From: Alphaproteobacteria bacterium
Lineage (GTDB): Bacteria > Pseudomonadota > Alphaproteobacteria > Micavibrionales > Micavibrionaceae
Assembly: GCA_021775995.1 (NCBI GenBank)
Contig: JAJFGS010000003.1
Coordinates: 186,001-250,000, forward strand
Length of the DNA stretch: 64,000 nucleotides
Direction of reading: 5' to 3'
Part shown: positions 58,836 through 64,000 of the stretch, in pieces
How positions within the stretch are numbered: position 1 is the stretch's first letter
Layout of the letters: the number at the start of each line of letters is the position of its first letter
Position numbers and translations under genes: made by a program
Notes under the pieces: generated by a model
Told to the model about the DNA's origin: nothing
Seen by the model: the letters and a program-made list of their open reading frames with translations, nothing else
Database searches by the model: none

Positions 58836-60755
58836 ATGAATAATTTCGGAAAAAACATCATTTTTTGGTTGGCCGTTGGCGTGTTGCTGGCTGTCTTGCT
58901 GAATGCTTTTCAAAGTGGACAAATGGGTGCGCTTAATCAAAAAGAAGAAGTTGCTTATAGTGATTTTATGGTTGATGCGCGTGAAGGTCGTATCGGCGAT
59001 GTTTTGATTCGTGGGCAGAATATTACAGGTCACTATGCCAATGGTGGTAAAGAATTTCTGGTTACTGTTCCTAACGGTGAAAATGTAGTTGAACGTTTGG
59101 ATGGTAGTGGTGTTCGGATTCAGGCTCAAGAAGCAGAAGGTGAAAAATTAAGTATCTTCTCTGTTTTGCTATCATGGTTTCCAATGCTTCTTCTCATTGG
59201 TGTTTGGATTTTCTTCATGCGTCAGATGCAAGGAAAAGGCGGCGGCGGTGCAATGGGATTTGGTCGTTCGCGCGCAAAACTTTTAACGGAAAAACATGGC
59301 CGTGTAACATTTGATGATGTAGCGGGGATTGATGAAGCTAAGCTTGAACTGGAGGAAGTTGTTGAGTTTTTAAAAGACCCGCAAAAATTCCAACGCTTGG
59401 GCGGTAAAATTCCTAAAGGGGCACTACTTGTTGGCCCACCTGGAACAGGTAAAACTTTAACCGCACGTGCTGTTGCGGGTGAAGCTGAAGTTCCATTTTT
59501 TACCATTTCTGGTTCTGACTTTGTTGAAATGTTTGTTGGTGTCGGTGCATCTCGTGTACGTGACATGTTTGAACAGGCCAAGAAAAATGCACCTTGTATT
59601 ATCTTTATTGATGAAATTGATGCGGTTGGTCGCCATCGTGGTGCTGGCCTTGGCGGTGGAAATGATGAGCGTGAGCAAACCTTAAATCAACTCTTGGTTG
59701 AGATGGATGGTTTTGAAGCGAATGAAGGGGTTATCTTGATTGCGGCGACTAACCGTCCTGATGTTCTTGATCCGGCATTGCTTCGTCCTGGGCGTTTTGA
59801 TCGCCAGATTGTTGTGCCATTACCCGATGTTGTAGGCCGCGAAAAAATCTTAAAAGTCCATATGAAAAAAGTGCCATTGGCACCAAACGTCAACGCAAAA
59901 GTTTTAGCACGAGGTACACCAGGATTTTCTGGAGCGGACTTGGCTAACCTTGTAAATGAAGCGGCCTTGCTGGCGGCACGTAAAGATAAACGTACCGTTA
60001 TGATGGATGATTTTGAAGGCGCTAAAGATAAAATTATGATGGGCGCAGAACGTAAATCCATGGTTATGACTGAAGAAGAGAAAAAATTAACCGCTTATCA
60101 TGAGGCTGGCCACGCTATTGTTGCTATCCATGAAAAAGAATCAGATCCTATTCATAAGGCGACAATTATTCCACGTGGTCGTGCGCTGGGACTTGTTATG
60201 CGTTTACCTGAGGGTGATAGAATTTCGATGTCTAAGGCTAAATTAAAAGCAGACTTATCTGTCGCCATGGGCGGACGTATTGCTGAAGAAATGATTTTTG
60301 GTGATGAGGCCGTTACGACGGGTGCCTCCAGTGATATTCAAATGGCAACCGATACAGCGCGCCGTATGGTCACCGAATGGGGTATGTCAGATAAGCTTGG
60401 TCCTCTTCGTTACACTGATAATCAGGAAGAAGTTTTCTTGGGTCATTCTGTGGCGCAAAGTAAAAACATGTCTGATGACACGGCGGCACTGGTTGACTCC
60501 GAAGTAAAAGTTATTGTCGAGAATGCTTATAAGCGCGCACAAGAAATTCTAACCAAGCACTTAGATCAACTTCATACATTGGCAAAGGCATTGCTTGAAT
60601 ATGAACTTTTAAGTGGTGATGAAATCAAAGACTTGTTGGCGGGTAAAAAAATTATTCGTGCTGATGATGAAGATGAGACACCTATTGATAAAGGCCCAAC
60701 GTCCTCTGTTCCTACAACGGGTGGTATTGGTGGTGAGCAACCGCAAGGGGCTTAG
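58836..60755 (+). CDS. ftsH: ATP-dependent zinc metalloprotease FtsH
   Basis: This membrane-bound AAA+ protease of 639 aa has transmembrane helices at about 7-24 and 107-128, Walker A GPPGTGKT at 200-207, the [22 protein letters not shown] near 304-322, and the zinc site HEAGH at 422-426. It degrades membrane and short-lived cytoplasmic proteins, including heat-shock and lipopolysaccharide regulators in related bacteria. It is preceded by about 120 nt and followed by glmM. In many relatives folP lies between, but not here. Confidence 0.96.
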   Translation: MNNFGKNIIFWLAVGVLLAVLLNAFQSGQMGALNQKEEVAYSDFMVDAREGRIGDVLIRGQNITGHYANGGKEFLVTVPNGENVVERLDGSGVRIQAQEAEGEKLSIFSVLLSWFPMLLLIGVWIFFMRQMQGKGGGGAMGFGRSRAKLLTEKHGRVTFDDVAGIDEAKLELEEVVEFLKDPQKFQRLGGKIPKGALLVGPPGTGKTLTARAVAGEAEVPFFTISGSDFVEMFVGVGASRVRDMFEQAKKNAPCIIFIDEIDAVGRHRGAGLGGGNDEREQTLNQLLVEMDGFEANEGVILIAATNRPDVLDPALLRPGRFDRQIVVPLPDVVGREKILKVHMKKVPLAPNVNAKVLARGTPGFSGADLANLVNEAALLAARKDKRTVMMDDFEGAKDKIMMGAERKSMVMTEEEKKLTAYHEAGHAIVAIHEKESDPIHKATIIPRGRALGLVMRLPEGDRISMSKAKLKADLSVAMGGRIAEEMIFGDEAVTTGASSDIQMATDTARRMVTEWGMSDKLGPLRYTDNQEEVFLGHSVAQSKNMSDDTAALVDSEVKVIVENAYKRAQEILTKHLDQLHTLAKALLEYELLSGDEIKDLLAGKKIIRADDEDETPIDKGPTSSVPTTGGIGGEQPQGA

Positions 60756-60838
60756 CGTTTTTATTTCATAAAACACTTATTTTTCCTAAATGACTCCTAT
60801 CCTTGTTTTTTTATTGTTTATTGAGTAAAACTTAAGCT

Positions 60839-62185
60839 ATGACAAAAAAATATTTTGGAACAGATGGTATTCGCGGTACTGCAAACAAATACCCTATGAC
60901 AGCAGAAATGGCGATGAAGGTGGCTATGGCCACGGCGCATGTCATGAAACAAGAAAATGGTGATAATATTGCGCGCGTTGTAATTGGTAAGGATACGCGG
61001 CTTTCTGGCTATATGCTGGAGCAAGCAATGGCTTCTGGCTTTGTGGCAATGGGGTTGGATATCATACGCACGGGGCCTATACCGACACCTGCTGTGGCGC
61101 GTTTAACAACTTCTTTACGGGCTGACATTGGTGTGATGATTTCTGCCTCACATAATCCTTATCAGGATAATGGCATTAAACTTTTCGGTGCAGATGGTTA
61201 TAAGCTTTCTAATGCATTAGAAGCTAAAATAGAAAAAATGATTGATCAAGATCTCACACCGTTCTTACCAAATGCGGATTATATTGGTAAGGCAACGCAA
61301 CTTGATGATGCATCAGGTCGTTATATAGAATATATCAAACGCAGTTTCCCTAAAGGTAAAACGCTTAATAACTTAAAGGTTGTAATTGATTGTGCGCATG
61401 GTGCTGCCTATAAAGTTGCGCCGCAAATTTTATGGGAGTTAGAGGCGGATGTCATTTCTATCGGTAATACGCCAAACGGTCGTAATATTAATGATGGTTA
61501 TGGGGCAACCGCGACGGAAGCTCTGCAAGAGCGTGTTGTCGAAGAAAAAGCAAATATAGGGATTGCTCTTGATGGTGATGCAGATCGTGTGATTATTATT
61601 GATGAGAAGGGCAATAAAATTGATGGTGATCAATTGCTCGGCTTACTCGCTATTGCAAAACGTGATCAAGAGTTTTTAAAAGGTGGTGTTGTTGCGACTG
61701 TCATGTCGAATTTAGGATTGGAACGTTTTTTTGAAGAGCATGACATTGACTTTAAACGCACTCAAGTGGGTGATCGTTATGTTGTTGAAGAAATGAAGAA
61801 GAGTGGTTTTAATATTGGCGGAGAACAATCTGGACATATTGTGTTGAGTGATTTTGGAACAACAGGTGATGGTCTTTTGGCAGCATTACAAGTTCTTTCA
61901 ATTGTTAGTGAAAGTGGTAAGCCAGCCAGTGAAGTTTGTCACGTGTTTGATCCTTTACCGCAATTGTTAAAAAATGTTCGATATTCTGGCGTTACACCAC
62001 TTGATAAAGAGCAAGTTCAATCGGCAATTAAAATTTCAGAAGAAAAATTAAATGGGGGAGGGCGTTTGTTGGTGCGCGCTTCAGGAACAGAACCTCTCAT
62101 CCGCGTTATGGCTGAAGGAGATGATAGTTCATTGGTTGAATCTGTGGTTAATGACCTTTGTTCCGTGATTGAGCAAGCTGCATAG
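60839..62185 (+). CDS. glmM: Phosphoglucosamine mutase
   Basis: This protein of 448 aa converts glucosamine-6-P to glucosamine-1-P, giving UDP-GlcNAc for peptidoglycan and for the WbpA pathway of this window. The FGTDGIRG start, the catalytic Ser in ISASHNP (Ser104), Mg-binding DGDADR (about 244) and [10 protein letters not shown] at the C-terminus are all present. Shine-Dalgarno is weak, but the ATG is fixed by the family N-terminus. A GGTTAT-ATAACC hairpin lies after the stop. Confidence 0.95.
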   Translation: MTKKYFGTDGIRGTANKYPMTAEMAMKVAMATAHVMKQENGDNIARVVIGKDTRLSGYMLEQAMASGFVAMGLDIIRTGPIPTPAVARLTTSLRADIGVMISASHNPYQDNGIKLFGADGYKLSNALEAKIEKMIDQDLTPFLPNADYIGKATQLDDASGRYIEYIKRSFPKGKTLNNLKVVIDCAHGAAYKVAPQILWELEADVISIGNTPNGRNINDGYGATATEALQERVVEEKANIGIALDGDADRVIIIDEKGNKIDGDQLLGLLAIAKRDQEFLKGGVVATVMSNLGLERFFEEHDIDFKRTQVGDRYVVEEMKKSGFNIGGEQSGHIVLSDFGTTGDGLLAALQVLSIVSESGKPASEVCHVFDPLPQLLKNVRYSGVTPLDKEQVQSAIKISEEKLNGGGRLLVRASGTEPLIRVMAEGDDSSLVESVVNDLCSVIEQAA

Positions 62186-62204
62186 TTTTCATAATTCAAT
62201 AACA

Positions 62205-62234
62205 GGTTATTTTCTAACGCTTGATAACCATTTT
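62205..62234 (+). terminator. Possible weak terminator after glmM
   Basis: GGTTAT (62205-62210) and ATAACC (62224-62229) could pair around a 13-nt loop, followed by ATTTTATT. The stem is short and AT-rich, so support is low. Confidence 0.25.
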
Positions 62235-62280
62235 ATTGCCATTGTTTTCTTTAGTTTTAATCGCTAAAACATAGAATGAT

Positions 62281-63351
62281 ATGACGCAAGTAAACTCTTC
62301 TTTGTTGCCAAATGGCTTAAAGGACCTTTTGCCGCCGGAGGCTGAAAAGGAGGCGCATATCATCCATCTTTTGATGCAAGAATTTTCTAAATTTGGCTAT
62401 GCGCGCGTTAAACCCCCCTTGGTTGAGTTTGAAGAGAGCCTATTATCGGAAGGTCCCGGGAAAGCTTTAGCACGTAATACTTTTCGTCTGATGGATCCTG
62501 TCTCTCAACGTATGATGGGGGTGCGGGCTGATACAACGGCGCAAATTGCGCGCATATCTCAATCAAGATTGGGAGATGACCCACGTCCATTACGGCTTTC
62601 TTATGCGGCAGATGTATTAAAAATTAATGGGTCACAGTTAAGACCTGAGAGACAATTTTGCCAAGTGGGCTGTGAGATGATTGGCGTAGGTGATTACCAA
62701 GATGATGTTGAGATATGTTTGGTTGCTCTGTCTTCGATTAGTAAAACTGATATTGAAAATTTATCTATTGATTTGTCTATTCCTGTGTTGGTTGAAGAAA
62801 TGTTTGCTGCTTTTGATGTCAATGAAGATGAAAAAGATATTTTGAATAAACTTCTGCAAAAACGTGATCGTGATGGGTTGGCAAGTATTGGATCTGACAT
62901 CGCTAAGATTTTTATTTCATTGCTAGATACATCTGGTGTTGCGGTGGAAGCGATTGACAAATTACAAAAAATATCTATTCCAAATAAAGAGCAGAGCAGT
63001 ATTGGTAAACTTGAAGAAGTTTATAAAGGTTTATCAGAAGCTTTAGAAATTTATGGTTTAAACCATATTAATATTACGATTGACCTTATTGAACGCCGAG
63101 GCTTTGATTATAAAAGTGGCATTAGTTTTACTTTGTTTTCAGCGGATGCTCGTGGGGAGTTAGGGCGTGGTGGTCGTTACTATGTTTGTGATAAGGAAGA
63201 AGCGGTCGGGTTTACTTTGTATATGGACAGTATTGTAAGGGCGAGTGCTATGACTTTTGATGAAAATAAAAAATCAGTAACCCAAGAAAGTGATTGGGTA
63301 GAGATTAAAAAATTACAAGACTCTGGATATCAAGTGTCTCGCACAAAATAA
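62281..63351 (+). CDS. hisZ: ATP phosphoribosyltransferase regulatory subunit
   Basis: This protein of 356 aa has a class II aaRS-like fold resembling HisRS without tRNA-binding parts. LPNGLKDLLPPEAE, MRADTTAQIAR-type residues, PERQFCQVGCEMIG and the C-terminal RRGFDYKSGISFTLF mark HisZ. It activates short-form HisG in the first step of histidine synthesis. HisZ next to purA is common in alphaproteobacteria. Slightly shorter than most HisZ. Confidence 0.88.
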   Translation: MTQVNSSLLPNGLKDLLPPEAEKEAHIIHLLMQEFSKFGYARVKPPLVEFEESLLSEGPGKALARNTFRLMDPVSQRMMGVRADTTAQIARISQSRLGDDPRPLRLSYAADVLKINGSQLRPERQFCQVGCEMIGVGDYQDDVEICLVALSSISKTDIENLSIDLSIPVLVEEMFAAFDVNEDEKDILNKLLQKRDRDGLASIGSDIAKIFISLLDTSGVAVEAIDKLQKISIPNKEQSSIGKLEEVYKGLSEALEIYGLNHINITIDLIERRGFDYKSGISFTLFSADARGELGRGGRYYVCDKEEAVGFTLYMDSIVRASAMTFDENKKSVTQESDWVEIKKLQDSGYQVSRTK

Positions 63352-63383
63352 AAGATTTGAGTATTTAACCAAAGGAAAAAACT

Positions 63384-64000
63384 ATGTCGAATGTTGCTGT
63401 GATCGGATCTCAATGGGGTGATGAAGGAAAAGGAAAAATTGTCGATGTTTTATCAAGCGAAGCGGATATGGTTGTGCGTTTCCAAGGGGGGCATAACGCA
63501 GGGCATACGCTCGTTATTGATGGTGTAACCTATAAATTACATTTGCTTCCCTCTGGCATTGTGCGTCCAGGAAAGATGTCAATTATTGGTAACGGGGTTG
63601 TGGTTGATCCGAAAGCATTGTTAGAAGAAATTGAAACGGTAAAGGGGCAGGGCGTTGATGTTAGTGAGGATAATCTGTTGCTTGCTGAAAATGCGACATT
63701 AATTTTACCTGTCCACCCTGCACTTGATATCGCGATGGAAGAGGCGCGCGGTGCAAAGAAGATTGGTACAACGGGGCGTGGTATTGGTCTTGCTTATGAA
63801 GATAAGGTTGCCCGCCGTGGAATTCGTGTTTGTGATTTGGCACATAGTGATCATTTGAAAGAACGTATTGAAAACATGTTAGACCATCATAATGTCCTAT
63901 TAAAAGGTATGGGTGCAGAAGAAATGAAAGTCACCGACATTTATGATGAATTGATGGGGATGGCGGATCAAATTCTTTCTTATTCTGGTGTCGCATGGAA
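63384..64000 (+). CDS. purA: Adenylosuccinate synthetase, 5' part (cut by window end)
   Basis: An open frame from ATG 63384, with AAAGGA upstream, runs off the window. The first 205 residues include the diagnostic [24 protein letters not shown] and [13 protein letters not shown], the GTP- and IMP-binding elements of PurA. It catalyses the first committed step from IMP to AMP. The ORF track does not list it because no stop is reached. Confidence 0.95.
   Translation, partial: MSNVAVIGSQWGDEGKGKIVDVLSSEADMVVRFQGGHNAGHTLVIDGVTYKLHLLPSGIVRPGKMSIIGNGVVVDPKALLEEIETVKGQGVDVSEDNLLLAENATLILPVHPALDIAMEEARGAKKIGTTGRGIGLAYEDKVARRGIRVCDLAHSDHLKERIENMLDHHNVLLKGMGAEEMKVTDIYDELMGMADQILSYSGVAW

Noticed and set aside
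59222-59581. 119-aa minus-strand ORF within ftsH
   Set aside because: It is an antisense shadow of conserved FtsH motifs, with Pro/Ser/Thr-rich translation typical of mirror frames.
1-64000. Search by eye for CRISPR arrays, tRNA and rRNA genes, IS elements and phage genes
   Set aside because: No repeated spacer-like units, cloverleaf-like sequences, transposase motifs or phage proteins were seen. Gaps between genes are all under 300 nt.

Overview
The window is AT-rich bacterial chromosome and almost fully coding. Gene content and order point to an alphaproteobacterium: hisZ next to purA, the pal-cpoB-tilS-ftsH-glmM run, an LpoA-like lipoprotein divergent from rsmI-yraN, oxyR divergent from ahpC-ahpD, a Flp-type pilin, and TrhO and MnmC housekeeping genes. 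I cannot place it to order or genus from sequence alone. I saw no rRNA, tRNA, CRISPR array, transposase or phage gene.

Region 1 (about 0.4-28.7 kb) is a large surface-polysaccharide locus. It holds rfbB, a complete WbpA-B-D-E set for a diacetamido-uronic acid nucleotide sugar, two further nucleotide-sugar SDR enzymes, a second DegT aminotransferase, and two glutamine-dependent AsnB-type amidotransferases. It also holds a Wzx flippase, four GT4-like glycosyltransferases and many decorating enzymes: a FemAB/GNAT-like transferase, a NeuD/PglD-like acetyltransferase, four methyltransferases including one FkbM, a sulfotransferase, a PhyH dioxygenase, a GH43-like propeller and a deacetylase-like protein. 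Most genes are coupled by short overlaps. A minus-strand block at 16.0-20.7 kb interrupts the plus-strand order. I infer an O-antigen or capsule carrying amidated, methylated and possibly sulfated sugars. No Wzy polymerase or ABC exporter was recognised.

Region 2 (28.8-40.2 kb) holds a CtlX-like amidinohydrolase, a fatty acid hydroxylase coupled to gmd-fcl (GDP-fucose synthesis), an M3 oligopeptidase and mnmC. A short Flp pilin missed by the ORF track is followed at once by a WecA-type initiating transferase, and then comes a dicarboxylate symporter. WecA plausibly starts the glycan built by region 1.

Region 3 (40.3-50.5 kb) covers stress and signalling. An EF-hand protein precedes an ECF sigma/anti-sigma/periplasmic sensor set of CnrH-CnrY-CnrX type. 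TrhO, OxyR with AhpC-AhpD, LysE and MscS follow. A TetR regulator with its own operator sits beside a RimK-like ATP-grasp ligase paired with an Asp/Glu racemase.

Region 4 (50.5-64 kb) is the core envelope and RNA-modification block: LpoA-like lipoprotein, rsmI, yraN, BON lipoprotein, SirB1-like protein, pal, cpoB, tilS, ftsH, glmM, hisZ and purA (cut by the window end). Between rsmI and yraN lies a clear scar: a 135-aa gene flanked by decayed partial copies of both neighbours. It looks like a gene brought in by integration that duplicated the junction.
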